This document shows, piece after piece, positions 1-14,300 of a stretch of DNA of 64,000 nucleotides (positions are counted from its first letter, which is position 1; the number at the start of each line of letters is the position of its first letter). The stretch comes from Dermacentor variabilis (lineage: Eukaryota; Arthropoda; Arachnida; Ixodida; Ixodidae): positions 28,147,589 through 28,211,588 of the forward strand of contig NW_027460291.1 of assembly GCF_050947875.1 (NCBI RefSeq). The letters are read 5' to 3'. The translations under genes and the position numbers were made by a program. The notes under the pieces were generated by a model. It was not told the DNA's origin. It saw nothing but the letters and a program-made list of their open reading frames with translations, and made no database searches.

Positions 1-3000
1 TTAAGCACTACCCATACGTGGGCCGATCCCGAAGTTGTACAATACTGGGCCCACCCGCGGCGAAGGTGAAGCAGGCGTTGAGCGCACCGCATACGTGGGT
101 CCATCCAAACTAGTGCAATGCCGGGCCGACACGCGGTGGAGGTGAAGCAGGCGTTAAGCACTCCCCATACGTGGGCCGATCCCTAAGACAGTCCAATACT
201 GGGCCCATCCGCGGTGGAGGTGAAGCAGGCGTTAAGCACTCCCCATAAATGGGCCGATCCCCAAGATAGTGCAATACTGGGCCAACCCCCGGCGAAGGTG
301 AAGCAGGCGTTGACTGCCCCGCATACGTGGTCCATCCAAAGGTAGTGCAATGCCGGGTCGATTCGCTGTGGAGGTGAAGAAGCGTTAAGCACTCCCCATA
401 CGTGGACCGATCTCAAAGATATTTCACTAGTATGCCCAGCCGAGGCGGAGGTGACGCGGGCGTTGAGCGCTCCGCATACGTGAGTTCATCCAAAGGTAGT
501 GCAATGCCGGGCCGACACGTGGTGGAGGTGAAGCAGACGTTTAGCACTCCCCATACGTGGGCCGATACCGAAGATAGTGGGTCCACCCTGGCGGAGGCGT
601 TGAGCGCTCTGCATACGTGGGTCCATCCAAAGGTAGTGCAATGCCGGGTCGACACGCGGTGGAGGTGAAGAAGCGTTAAGCACTCCCCACACGTGGGCCC
701 ATCCCGAAGATAACGCAATACTGGTCCCACCTGCAACGGAGGCGAAGCAGGCGTTGAGCGCTCTGCATACGTGGGTCCATCCGAATGTAGGGCAATGCCG
801 GGTTGACACGCGGCGGAGGGGAAGCAGGCGTTGAGCGCTCCCCATACGTGGGCCGATACCGAAGATAGTACAATACTGGGCCCACCCGCGGCGAAGGTGA
901 AGCTGGTGTTGAGCGCTCCGCATACGTGAGTCCATCTAAAGGTAGTACAATGCCGGGCCGACACGCGGAGGAAGTGAAGCAGGCATTAAGCACTCCCTAT
1001 ACGTGGCCCGATTCCTAAGATAGTGCAATACTGGGCCCACCCGTGGCGAAGGTGAAGCAGGCGTTGAGCGCTCGCATACTTGGGTCCATCTAAAGGTAGT
1101 ACAATGCCGGGGCGACACGCAGTGGAGGAAAAGCAGGCGTCAAGCACGGCCCAAACGTGGCCCGATAACAAATATAGTTCAATACTGGGCCCACCCACAG
1201 CGGGGGTGAAGCGGGCGTTGAGCGCTCCACATACGTGGGTCCATTCAAAAGTAGTGCAATGCCGGGCCGACACGTGGAGGAGGTGAAGCAGGCGTTAAGC
1301 ACTGCCCATACGTCAGCCGATCCCGAAGATAGCGTAATACTGGGCCACCCGCGGCGGAGGTGAAGCAGACGTTAAGCACTACCCATACGTGGGCCGATCC
1401 CGAAGATAGTGCAATACTGGGCCCACCCGCAGCGGAGGCGAAGCAGGCGTTGAGCGCTCCGCATACGTGGTCCATCCAAAGGTAGTGCAATGCCGGGTCG
1501 ACCCGTGAAGGAGGAGAAGTAGCGTTAAGCACTCCTCATACGTGGGCCGATACCGAAGAGAGTGCAATACTGGGCCCACCCGTGGCGGAGGTAAAGCAGG
1601 CGTAGAGCGCTCCGCATACGTGGTCCATCCAAAGGTAGCGCAATGCCGGGTCGATTCGCTGTGGAGGTGAAGAAGCGTTAAGCACCCCTCATCCGTGGGC
1701 CCATCCCGAAGATAGTGCAATACTGGTCCCACGCGAGGCGAAAGTGAAGTAGCCGTTCAGCGCTCCGCATACGTGGGTCCATTTAAAGGTAGTGCAATGC
1801 AGGGCCGACACGCAGTGGAGGTAAAGCAGGCGTCAAGCACTCCCCATACGTGGACCGATCCCAAAGATATTTCCCTACTATTCCCAGCCGAGGCGGAGGT
1901 GACGCGGGCGTTGAGCGCTCCGCATACGTGGGTTCATCCAAAGGTAGTGCAATGCCGGGCCGACACGTGGTGGAGGTGAAGCAGACGTTCAGCACTCCCC
2001 ATACGGGGGCCGATACCGAAGCTAGTGGGTCCACCTTGGCGGAGGCGTTGAGCGCTCTGCATACGTGGGTCCATCCAAAGGTAGTGCAATGCCGGGTCAA
2101 CACGCGGTGGAGGTGAAGAAGCGTTAAGCACTCCCCACACGTGGGCCCATCCCGAAGATAACGTAATACTGGTCCCACCCGCAACGGAGGCGAAGCAGGC
2201 GTTGAGCGCTCCGCATACGTGGGTCCATTCAAAAGTAGTGCAATGCCGGGCCGACACGTGGAGGAGGTGAAGTAGCGTTAAGCACTACCCATACGTGGGG
2301 CGATCCCGAAAATGGTACAATACTGGGCCCACGCACGGCGAAGGTGAAGCAGGCGTTGAGCGCTCCGCATACGTGGGTCCTTTCAAAGTATTGCAATGCC
2401 GGGTCGACACATGGTGTAGGTGAAGCAGGCGTTAAGCACTCCTCATACGTGGGCCGATCCCTAAGACAGTCCAATACTGGGCCCACCCGCGGTGGAGGTG
2501 AAGCCGGCGTTAAGCACTCCCCATAAATGGGCGGATCCCCAAGATAGTTCAATACTGGGCCAACCCCCGGCGAAGGTGAAGCAGGCGTTGAGTGCCCCGC
2601 ATACGTAGGTCCTTCCAAAGGTAGTGCGATGCCGGGCCCACCTGCGGCGGAAGTGAAGCAGGCGTTAAGCACTCCTCATACGTGGGCCGATACTGAAGTT
2701 AGTGCAATACTGGGCCCACCCGTGGCGGAGGTAAAGCAGGCGTAGAGCGCTCCGCATACGTGGTCCATCCAAAGGTAGTGCAATGCCGGGTCGATTCGCT
2801 GTGGAGGTGAAGAAGCGTTAAGCACTCCTCATCCGTGGTCCCATCCCGAAGATAGTGCAATACTGTTCCCACGCGAGGCGAAAGTGAAGCAGCCGTTCAG
2901 CGCTCCGCATACGTGGGTCCATTTAAAGGTAGTGCAATGCAGGGCCGACACGCAGTGGAGGTAAAGCAGGCGTCAAGCACTCCCCATACGTGGACCGATC

Positions 3001-6000
3001 CCAAAGATATTTCACTACTATGCCCAGCCGAGGCGGAGGTGACGCGGGCGTTGAGCGCTCCGCATACGTGGGTTCATCCAAAGGTAGTGCAATGCCGGGC
3101 GGACACGTGGTGGAGGTGAAGCAGACGTTTAGCACTCCCCATACGTGGGCCGATACCGAAGATAGTGGGTCCACCCTGGCGGAGGCGTTGAGCGCTCTGC
3201 ATACGTGGGTCCATCCAAAGGTCGTGCAATGCCGGGTCGACACGCGGTAGAGGTGAAGAAGCGTTAAGCACTCCCCACACGTGGGCCGATACCGAAGATA
3301 GTACAATACTGGGCCCACCCGCGGCGAAGGTGAAGCAGGCGTTGAGCGCTCCGCATACGTGAGTCCATCTAAAGGTAGTACAATGCCGGGGCGACACGCA
3401 GTGGAGGTAAAGCAGGGGTCAAGCACTACCCATACGTGGGCCGATACCGAAGTTAGTACAATACTAGGCCCACCCGCGGTGAAGGTGAAGCAGGCGTTGA
3501 GCGCTCCGCATACGTGGGTCCATCCAAAGTAGTGCAATGCCGGGCCGACACGCGGAGGAAGTGAAGCAGGCGTTAAGCACTCCCCATACGTGGCCCGATT
3601 CCTAAGATAGTGCAATACTGGGCCCACCCGTGGCGAAGGTGAAGCAGGCGTTGAGCGCTCGCATACATGGGTCCATCTAAAGGTAGTACAATGCCGGGGC
3701 GACACGCAGTGGAGGAAAAGCAGGCGTCAAGCACGGCCCAAAGGTGGCCCGATAACAAATATAGTTCAATACTGGGCCCACCCACAGCGGAGGTGAAGCG
3801 GGCGTTGAGCGCTCCACATACGTGGGTCCATTCAAAAGTAGTCCAATGCCGGGCCGACACGTGGAGGAGGTGAAGCAGGCGTTAAGCACTGCCCATACGT
3901 CAGCCGATTCCGAAGATAGTGTAATACTGCGCCACCCGCGGCGGAGGTGAAGCAGGCGTTAAGCACTACCCATACGTGGGCCGATCCCGAAGATAGTGCA
4001 ATACTGGGCCCACCCGCAGCGGAGGCGAAGCAGGCGTGGAGCGCTCCGCATACGTGGTCCATCCAAAGGTAGTGCAATGCCGGGTCGACACGTGAAGGAG
4101 GAGAAGTAGCGTTAAGCACTACCCATACGTGGGGCGATCCCGAAGATGGTACAATACTGGGCCCACCCGCGGCGAAGGTGAAGCAGGCGTTGAGCGCTCC
4201 GCATACGTGGGTCCATCCAAAGTAGTGCAATGCCGGGCCGACGCATGGTGGAGGTGAAGCAGGCGTTAAGCACTCCCCATACGTGGGCTGATCCCCAAGA
4301 TAGTGCAATACTGGGCCCACCCGCCGCGGAGGTGAAGCAGGCGTTGAGCGCTCCCCATACGTGGTTCATCCAAAGGTAGTGCAATGCCGGGTCGATTCGC
4401 TGTGGAGGTGAAGAAGCGTTAAGCACTCCCCATACGTGGACCGATCCCAAAGATATTTCACTAGTATGCCCAGCCGAGGCGGAGGTGACGCGGGCGTTGA
4501 GCGCTCCGCATACGTGAGTTCATCCAAAGTAGTGCAATGCCGGGCCGACACGTGGTGGAGGTGAAGCAGACGTTTAGCACTCCCCATACGTGGGCCGATA
4601 CCGAAGCTAGTGGGTCCAGCCTGGCGGAGGCGTTGAGCGCTCTGCATACGTGGGTCCATCCAAAGGTAGTGCAATGCCGGGTCGACACGCGGTGGAGGTG
4701 AAGAAGCGTTAAGCACTCCCCACACGTGGGCCCATCCCGAAGATAACGCAATACTGGTCCCACCCGCAACGGAGGCGAAGCAGGCGTTGAGCGCTCTGCA
4801 TACGTTTGTCCATCCGAATGTAGGGCAATGCCGGGTCGACACGCGGCGGAGGGGAAGCAGGCGTTGAGCGCTCCCCATACGTGGGCCGATACCGAAGATA
4901 GTACAATACTGGGCCCACCCGCGGCGAAGGTGAAGCAGGCGTTGAGCGCTCCGCATACGTGAGTCCATCTAAAGGTAGTACAATGCCGGGGCGACACGCA
5001 GTGGAGGTAAAACAGGGGTCAAGCACTACCCATACGTGGGCCAATACCGAAGATAGTACAATACTAGGCCCACCCGCGGTGAAGGTGAAGCAGGCGTTGA
5101 GCGCTCCGCATACGTGGGTCCATCCAAAGTAGTGTAATGCCGGGCCGACACGCGGAGGAAGTGAAGCAGGCGTTAAGCACTCCCCATACGTGGCCCGATC
5201 CCTAAGATAGTGAAATACTGGTCCCACCCGTGGCGAAGGTGAAGGAGCCGTTGAGCGCTCCGCATACGTGGGTCCATCCAAAGGGAGTGCAATGCCGTGC
5301 CGACACGCGGAGCAGGTGAAGCAGGCATTAAGCACTCCCCATACGTGGCCCGATTCCTAAGATAGTGCAATACTGGGCACACCCGTGGCGAAGGTGAAGC
5401 AGGCGTTGAGCGCTCGCATACTTGGGTCCATCTAAAGGTAGTACAATGCCGGGGCGACACGCAGTGGAGGAAAAGCAGGCGTCAAGCACGGCCCAAACGT
5501 GGCCCGATAACAAATATAGTTCAATACTGGGCCCACCCACAGCGGAGGTGAAGCGGGCATTGAGCGCTCCACATACGTGGGTCCATTCAAAAGTAGTGCA
5601 ATGCCGGGCCGACACGTGGAGGAGGTGAAGCAGGCGTTAAGCACTGCCCATACGTCAGCCGATCCCGAAGATAGTGTAATACTGGGCCACCCGCGGCGCA
5701 GGTGAAGCAGACGTTAAGCACTACCCATACGTTGGCCGATCCCGAAGATAGTGCAATACTGGGCCCACCCGCAGCGGAGGCGAAGCAGGCGTTGAGCGCT
5801 CCGCATACGTGGTCCATCCAAAGGTAGTGCAATGCCGGGTCGACCCGTGAAGGAGGAGAAGTAGCGTTAAGCACTCCTCATACGTCGGCCGATACCGAAG
5901 TTAGTGCAATACTGGGCCCACCCGTGGCGGAGGTAAAGCAGGCGTAGAGCGCTCCGCATACGTGGTCCATCCAAAGGTAGTGCAATGCCGGGTCGATTCG

Positions 6001-6854
6001 CTGTGGAGGTGAAGAAGCGTTAAGCACTCCTCATCCGTGGTCCCATCCCGAAGATAGTGCAATACTGTTCCCACGCGAGGCGAAAGTGAAGCAGCCGTTC
6101 AGCGCTCCGCATACGTGGGTCCATTTAAAGGTAGTGCAATGCAGGGCCGACACGCAGTGGAGGTAAAGCAGGCGTCAAGCACTCCCCATACGTGGACCGA
6201 TCCCAAAGATATTTCACTACTATACCCAGCCGAGGCGGAGGTGACGCGGGCGTTGAGCGCTCCGCATACGTGGGTTCATCTAAAGGTAGTGCAATGCCGG
6301 GCGGACACGTGGTGGAGGTGAAGCAGACGTTTAGCACTCCCCATACGTGGCCCGATTCCTAAGATAGTGCAATACTGGGCCCACCCGTGGCGAAGGTGAA
6401 GCAGGCGTTGAGCGTTCGCATACATGGGTCCATATAAAGGTAGTACAATGCCGGGGCGACACGCAGTGGAGGAAAAGCAGGCGTCAAGCACGGCCCAAAC
6501 GTGGCCCGATAACAAATATAGTTCAATACTGGGCCCACCCACAGCGGAGGTGAAGCGGGCGTTGAGCGCTCCACATACGTGGGTCCATTCAAAAGTAGTG
6601 CAATGCCGGGCCGACACGTGGAGGAGGTCAAGCAGGCGTTAAGCACTGCCCATACGTCAGCCGATCCCGAAGATAGTGTAATACTGGGCCACCCGCGGCG
6701 GAGGTGAAGCAGGCGTTAAGCACTACCCATACGTGGGCCGATCCCGAAGATAGTGCAATACTGGGCCCACCCGCAGCGGAGGCGAAGCAGGCGTTGAGCG
6801 CTCCGCATACGTGGTCCATCCAAAGGTAGTGCAATGCCGGGTCGACACGTGAAG

Positions 6855-9800
6855 GAGGAGAAGTAGCGTTAAGCACTACGCATACGTGGGGCGATCCCGA
6901 AGATGGTACAATACTGGGCCCACCCGCGGCGAAGGTGAAGCAGGCGTTGAGCGCTCCGCTTACGTGGGTCCATCCAAAGTAGTGCAATGCAGGGCCGACG
7001 CATGGTGGAGGTGAAGCAGGCGTTAAGCACTCCCCATACGTGGGCCGATCCCTAAGACAGTCCAAAACTGGGCCCACCCGCGATGGAGGTGAAGCAGGCG
7101 TTAAGCACTCCCCATAAATGGGCTGATCCCCAAGATAGTGCAATACTGGGCCCACCCCCGGCAAAGGTGAAGCAGGCGTTGAGTGCCCCGCATACGTGGG
7201 TCCATCCAAAGGTAGTGCAATGCCGGGCCCACCTGTGGCGGAAGTGAAGCAGGCGTTAAGCACTCCTCATACGTGGGCCGATACCGAAGATAGTGCAATA
7301 CTGGGCCCACCCACCGCGGAGGTGAAGCAGGCGTTGAGCGCTCCCCATGCGTGGTTGATCCAAAGCTAGTGCAATGCGGGTCGATACACGGTGTAGGTGA
7401 AGAAGCGTTAAGCACTACCCATACGTGGGCCGATCCCGAAGATAGTACAATACTGGGCCCACCCGCGGCGAAGGTGAAGCAGGCGTTGAGCGCACCGCAT
7501 ACGTGGTCCATCCAAAGGTAGTGCAATGCCGGGCCGACACGCGGTGGAGGTGAAGCAGGCGTTAAGCACTCCCCATACGAGGGCCGATCCCTAAGACAGT
7601 CCAATACTGGGCCCACCCGCGGTGGAGGTGAAGCAGGCGTTAAGCACTCCCCATAAAGGGGCCGATCCCCAAGATAGTGCAATACTTGGCCAACCCCCGG
7701 CGAAGGTGAAGCAGGCGTTGAGTGCCCCGCATACGTGGTCCATCCAAAGGTAGTGCAATGCCGGGTCGATTCGCTGTGGAGGTGAAGAAGCGTTAAGCAC
7801 TCCCCATACGTGGACCGATCCCAAAGATATTTCACTAGTATGCCCAGCCGAGGCGGAGGTGACGCGGGCGTTGAGCGCTCCGCATACGTGAGTTCATCCA
7901 AAGGTAGTGCAATGCCGGGCCGACACGTGGTGGAGGTGAAGCAGACGTTTAGCACTCCCCATACGTGGGCCGATACCGAAGATAGTGGGTCCACCCTGGC
8001 GGAGGCGTTGAGCGCTCTGCATACGTGGGTCCATCCAAAGGTAGTGCAATGCCGGGTCGACACGCGGTGGAGGTGAAGAAGCGTTAAGCACTACCCACAC
8101 GTGGGCCCATCCCGAAGATAACGCAATACTGGTCCCACCCGCAACGGAGGCGAAGCAGGCGTTGAGCGCTCTGCATACGTGGGTCCATCCGAATGTAGGG
8201 CAATGCCGGGTCGACACGCGGCGGAGGGGAAGCAGGCGTTGAGCGCTCCCCATACGTGGGCCGATACCGAAGATAGTACAATACTGGGCCCACCCGCGGC
8301 GAAGGTGAAGCAGGCGTTGAGCGCTCCGCATACGTGCGTCCATCTAAAGGAAGTACAATGCCGGGGCTACACGCAGTGGAGGTTAAACAGGGGTCAAGCA
8401 CTAACCATACGTGGGCCGATACCGAAGATAGTACAATACTAGGCCCACCCGTGGCGAAGGTGAAGCAGGCGTTGAGCGCTCGCATACTTGGGTCCATCTA
8501 AAGGTAGTACAATGCCGGGGCGACACGCAGTGGAGGAAAAGCAGGCGTCAAGCACGGCCCAAACGTGGCCCGATAACAAATATAGTTCAATACTGGGCCC
8601 ACCCACAGCGGAGGTGAAGCGGGCGTTGAGCGCTCCACATACGTGGGTCCATTCAAAAGTAGTGCAATGCCGGGCCGACACGTGGAGGAGGTGAAGCAGG
8701 CGTTAAGCACTGCCCATACGTCAGCCGATCCCGAAGATAGCGTAATACTGGGCCACCCGCGGCGGAGGTGAAGCAGACGTTAAGCACTACCCATACGTGG
8801 GCCGATCCCGAAGATAGTGCAATACTGGGCCCACCCGCAGCGGAGGCGAAGCAGGCGTTGAGCGCTCCGCATACGTGGTCCATCCAAAGGTAGTGCAATG
8901 CCGGGTCGACCCGTGAAGGAGGAGAAGTAGCGTTAAGCACTCCTCATACGTGGGCCGATACCGAAGTTAGTGCAATACTGGGCCCACCCGTGGCGGAGGT
9001 AAAGCAGGCGTAGAGCGCTCCGCATACGTGGTCCATCCAAAGGTAGTGCAATGCCGGGTCGATTCGCTGTGGAGGTGAAGAAGCGTTAAGCACTCCTCAT
9101 CCGAGGTCCCATCCCGAAGATAGTGCAATACTCTTCCCACGCGAGGCGAAAGTGAAGCAGCCGTTCAGCGCTCCGCATATGTGGGTCCATTTAAAGGTAG
9201 TGCAATGCAGGGCCGACACGCAGTGGAGGTAAAGCAGGTGTCAAGCACTCCCCATACGTTGACCGATCCCAAAGATATTTCACTACTATACCCAGCCGAG
9301 GCGGAGGTGACGCGGGCGTTTAGCGCTCCGCATACGTGGGTTCATCTAAAGGTAGTGCAATGCCGGGCGGACACGTGGTGGAGTTGAAGCAGACGTTTAG
9401 CACTCCCCATACGTGGGCCGATACCGAAGATAGTGGGTCCACCCTGGCGGAGGCGTTGAGCGCTCTGCACACGTGGGTCCATCCAAAGGTAGTGCAATGC
9501 CGGGTCGACACGCGGTAGAGGTGAAGAAGCGTTAAGCACTCGCCACACGTGGGCCGATACCGAAGATAGTACAATACTGGGCCCACCCGCGGCGAAGGTG
9601 AAGCAGGCGTTGAGCGCTCCGCATACGTGGGTCCATCCAAAGGTAGGGCAATGCCGGGTCGACACGCGGCGGAGGGGAAGCAGGCGTTGAGCGCTCCCCA
9701 TACGTGGGCCGATACCGAAGATAGTACAATACTGGGCCCACACGTGGCGAAGGTGAAGCAGGCGTGGAGCGCTCGCATACTTGGGTCCATCTAAAGGTAG

Positions 9801-11333
9801 TACAATGCCGGGGCGACACGCAGTGGAGGAAAAGCAGGCGTCAAGCACGGCCCAAACGTGGCCCGATAACAAATATAGTTCAATACTGGGCCCACCCACA
9901 GCGGAGGTGAAGCGGGCGTTGAGCGCTCCACATACGTGGGTCCATTCAAAAGTAGTGCAATGCCGGGCCGACACGTGGAGGAGGTGAAGCAGGCGTTAAG
10001 CACTGCCCATACGTCAGCCGATCCCGAAGATAGTGTAATACTGGGCCACCCGCGGCGGAGGTGAAGCAGGCGTTAAGCACTACCCATACGTGGGCCGATA
10101 CCGAAGATAGTGCAATACTGGGCCCACCCGCAGCGGAGGCGAAGCAGGCGTTTAGCGCTCCGCATACGTGGTCCATCCAAAGGTAGTGCAATGCCGGGTC
10201 GACACGTGAAGGAGGAGAAGTAGCGTTAAGCACTACGCATACGTGGGGCGATCCCGAAGATGGTACAATACTGGGCCCACCCGCGGCGAAGGTGAAGCAG
10301 GCGTTGAGCGCTCCGCTTAAGAGGGTCCATCCAAAGTAGTGCAATGCCGGGCCAAAGCATGGTGGAGGTGAAGCAGGCGTTAAGCACTCCCCATACGTGG
10401 GCCGATCCCTAAGACAGTCCAAAACTGGGCCCACCCGCGATGGAGGTGAAGCAGGCGTTAAGCACTCCCCATAAATGGGCTGATCCCCAAGATACTGCAA
10501 TACTGGGCCCACCCCCGGCGAAGGTGAAGCAGGCGTTGAGTGCCCCGCATACGTGGGTCCATCCAAAGGTAGTGCAATGCCGGGCCCACCTGCGGCGGAA
10601 GTGAAGCAGGCGTTAAGCACTCCTCATACGTGGGCCGATACCGAAGATAGTGCAATACTGGGCCCACCCGCCGCGGAGGTGAAGCAGGCGTTGAGCGCTC
10701 CCCATGCGTGGTTCATCCAAAGCTAGTGCAATGCGGGTCGATACGCGGTGTAGGTGAAGAAGCGTTAAGCACTACCCATACGTGGGCCGATCCCGAAGTT
10801 GTACAATACTGGGCCCACCCGCGGCGAAGGTGAAGCAGGCGTTGAGCGCACCGCATACGTGGGTCCATCCAAACTAGTGCAATGCCGGGCCGACACGCGG
10901 TGGAGGTGAAGCAGGCGTTAAGCACTCCCCATACGTGGGCCGATCCCTAAGACAGTCCAATACTGGGCCCACCCGCGGTGGAGGCGAAGCAGGCGTTAAG
11001 CACTTCGGCCCATTTAATCGGCCCATTTAAGCAAATCGGCCCATTTATGGGGAATAAATGGGCCGATCCCCAAGATAGTGCAATACTGGGCCAACCCCCG
11101 GCGAAGGTGAAGCAGGCGTTGACTGCCCCGCATACGTGGTCCATCCAAAGGTAGTGCAATGCCGGGTCGATTCGCTGTGGAGGTGAAGAAGCGTTAAGCA
11201 CTCCCCATACGTGGACCGATCTCAAAGATATTTCACTAGTATGCCCAGCCGAGGCGGAGGTGACGCGGGCGTTGAGCGCTCCGCATACGTGAGTTCATCC
11301 AAAGGTAGTGCAATGCCGGGCCGACACGTGGTG
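6855..11333 (+). repeat. 4479-bp tandem duplication, copy 1
   Basis: Every position I compared in this block reappears 4479 bp downstream in copy 2. The differences I noticed are single substitutions at 7049/11528 (T/C), 7585/12064 (C/T), 9766/14245 (G/T) and 10985/15464 (C/T). The duplication is therefore very recent or is kept identical by exchange. The block spans one 3401-bp HOR interval plus a 1078-bp partial one. A long-read depth check would exclude an assembly duplication. Confidence 0.85.
11005..11067 (+). repeat. 45-bp hairpin-forming inverted insertion (copy 1)
   Basis: An A/B chimeric half-unit that normally reads CACTCCCCATAAATGGGCC carries 45 extra bases here. The extra sequence has three reverse-complement copies of the local TAAATGGGCCGA: TCGGCCCATTTA at 11005-11016, 11018-11029 and 11036-11047. 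The third can fold with the resident TAAATGGGCCGA at 11055-11066 into a 12-bp perfect stem (13 bp counting A11035-T11067) with a 7-nt loop. Homologous sites without the insert are near 231, 7640 and 19785. Confidence 0.9.
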
Positions 11334-14300
11334 GAGGAGAAGTAGCGTTAAGCACTACGCATACGTGGGGCGATCCCGAAGATGGTACAATACTGGGCCC
11401 ACCCGCGGCGAAGGTGAAGCAGGCGTTGAGCGCTCCGCTTACGTGGGTCCATCCAAAGTAGTGCAATGCAGGGCCGACGCATGGTGGAGGTGAAGCAGGC
11501 GTTAAGCACTCCCCATACGTGGGCCGACCCCTAAGACAGTCCAAAACTGGGCCCACCCGCGATGGAGGTGAAGCAGGCGTTAAGCACTCCCCATAAATGG
11601 GCTGATCCCCAAGATAGTGCAATACTGGGCCCACCCCCGGCAAAGGTGAAGCAGGCGTTGAGTGCCCCGCATACGTGGGTCCATCCAAAGGTAGTGCAAT
11701 GCCGGGCCCACCTGTGGCGGAAGTGAAGCAGGCGTTAAGCACTCCTCATACGTGGGCCGATACCGAAGATAGTGCAATACTGGGCCCACCCACCGCGGAG
11801 GTGAAGCAGGCGTTGAGCGCTCCCCATGCGTGGTTGATCCAAAGCTAGTGCAATGCGGGTCGATACACGGTGTAGGTGAAGAAGCGTTAAGCACTACCCA
11901 TACGTGGGCCGATCCCGAAGATAGTACAATACTGGGCCCACCCGCGGCGAAGGTGAAGCAGGCGTTGAGCGCACCGCATACGTGGTCCATCCAAAGGTAG
12001 TGCAATGCCGGGCCGACACGCGGTGGAGGTGAAGCAGGCGTTAAGCACTCCCCATACGAGGGCTGATCCCTAAGACAGTCCAATACTGGGCCCACCCGCG
12101 GTGGAGGTGAAGCAGGCGTTAAGCACTCCCCATAAAGGGGCCGATCCCCAAGATAGTGCAATACTTGGCCAACCCCCGGCGAAGGTGAAGCAGGCGTTGA
12201 GTGCCCCGCATACGTGGTCCATCCAAAGGTAGTGCAATGCCGGGTCGATTCGCTGTGGAGGTGAAGAAGCGTTAAGCACTCCCCATACGTGGACCGATCC
12301 CAAAGATATTTCACTAGTATGCCCAGCCGAGGCGGAGGTGACGCGGGCGTTGAGCGCTCCGCATACGTGAGTTCATCCAAAGGTAGTGCAATGCCGGGCC
12401 GACACGTGGTGGAGGTGAAGCAGACGTTTAGCACTCCCCATACGTGGGCCGATACCGAAGATAGTGGGTCCACCCTGGCGGAGGCGTTGAGCGCTCTGCA
12501 TACGTGGGTCCATCCAAAGGTAGTGCAATGCCGGGTCGACACGCGGTGGAGGTGAAGAAGCGTTAAGCACTACCCACACGTGGGCCCATCCCGAAGATAA
12601 CGCAATACTGGTCCCACCCGCAACGGAGGCGAAGCAGGCGTTGAGCGCTCTGCATACGTGGGTCCATCCGAATGTAGGGCAATGCCGGGTCGACACGCGG
12701 CGGAGGGGAAGCAGGCGTTGAGCGCTCCCCATACGTGGGCCGATACCGAAGATAGTACAATACTGGGCCCACCCGCGGCGAAGGTGAAGCAGGCGTTGAG
12801 CGCTCCGCATACGTGCGTCCATCTAAAGGAAGTACAATGCCGGGGCTACACGCAGTGGAGGTTAAACAGGGGTCAAGCACTAACCATACGTGGGCCGATA
12901 CCGAAGATAGTACAATACTAGGCCCACCCGTGGCGAAGGTGAAGCAGGCGTTGAGCGCTCGCATACTTGGGTCCATCTAAAGGTAGTACAATGCCGGGGC
13001 GACACGCAGTGGAGGAAAAGCAGGCGTCAAGCACGGCCCAAACGTGGCCCGATAACAAATATAGTTCAATACTGGGCCCACCCACAGCGGAGGTGAAGCG
13101 GGCGTTGAGCGCTCCACATACGTGGGTCCATTCAAAAGTAGTGCAATGCCGGGCCGACACGTGGAGGAGGTGAAGCAGGCGTTAAGCACTGCCCATACGT
13201 CAGCCGATCCCGAAGATAGCGTAATACTGGGCCACCCGCGGCGGAGGTGAAGCAGACGTTAAGCACTACCCATACGTGGGCCGATCCCGAAGATAGTGCA
13301 ATACTGGGCCCACCCGCAGCGGAGGCGAAGCAGGCGTTGAGCGCTCCGCATACGTGGTCCATCCAAAGGTAGTGCAATGCCGGGTCGACCCGTGAAGGAG
13401 GAGAAGTAGCGTTAAGCACTCCTCATACGTGGGCCGATACCGAAGTTAGTGCAATACTGGGCCCACCCGTGGCGGAGGTAAAGCAGGCGTAGAGCGCTCC
13501 GCATACGTGGTCCATCCAAAGGTAGTGCAATGCCGGGTCGATTCGCTGTGGAGGTGAAGAAGCGTTAAGCACTCCTCATCCGAGGTCCCATCCCGAAGAT
13601 AGTGCAATACTCTTCCCACGCGAGGCGAAAGTGAAGCAGCCGTTCAGCGCTCCGCATATGTGGGTCCATTTAAAGGTAGTGCAATGCAGGGCCGACACGC
13701 AGTGGAGGTAAAGCAGGTGTCAAGCACTCCCCATACGTTGACCGATCCCAAAGATATTTCACTACTATACCCAGCCGAGGCGGAGGTGACGCGGGCGTTT
13801 AGCGCTCCGCATACGTGGGTTCATCTAAAGGTAGTGCAATGCCGGGCGGACACGTGGTGGAGTTGAAGCAGACGTTTAGCACTCCCCATACGTGGGCCGA
13901 TACCGAAGATAGTGGGTCCACCCTGGCGGAGGCGTTGAGCGCTCTGCACACGTGGGTCCATCCAAAGGTAGTGCAATGCCGGGTCGACACGCGGTAGAGG
14001 TGAAGAAGCGTTAAGCACTCGCCACACGTGGGCCGATACCGAAGATAGTACAATACTGGGCCCACCCGCGGCGAAGGTGAAGCAGGCGTTGAGCGCTCCG
14101 CATACGTGGGTCCATCCAAAGGTAGGGCAATGCCGGGTCGACACGCGGCGGAGGGGAAGCAGGCGTTGAGCGCTCCCCATACGTGGGCCGATACCGAAGA
14201 TAGTACAATACTGGGCCCACACGTGGCGAAGGTGAAGCAGGCGTTGAGCGCTCGCATACTTGGGTCCATCTAAAGGTAGTACAATGCCGGGGCGACACGC

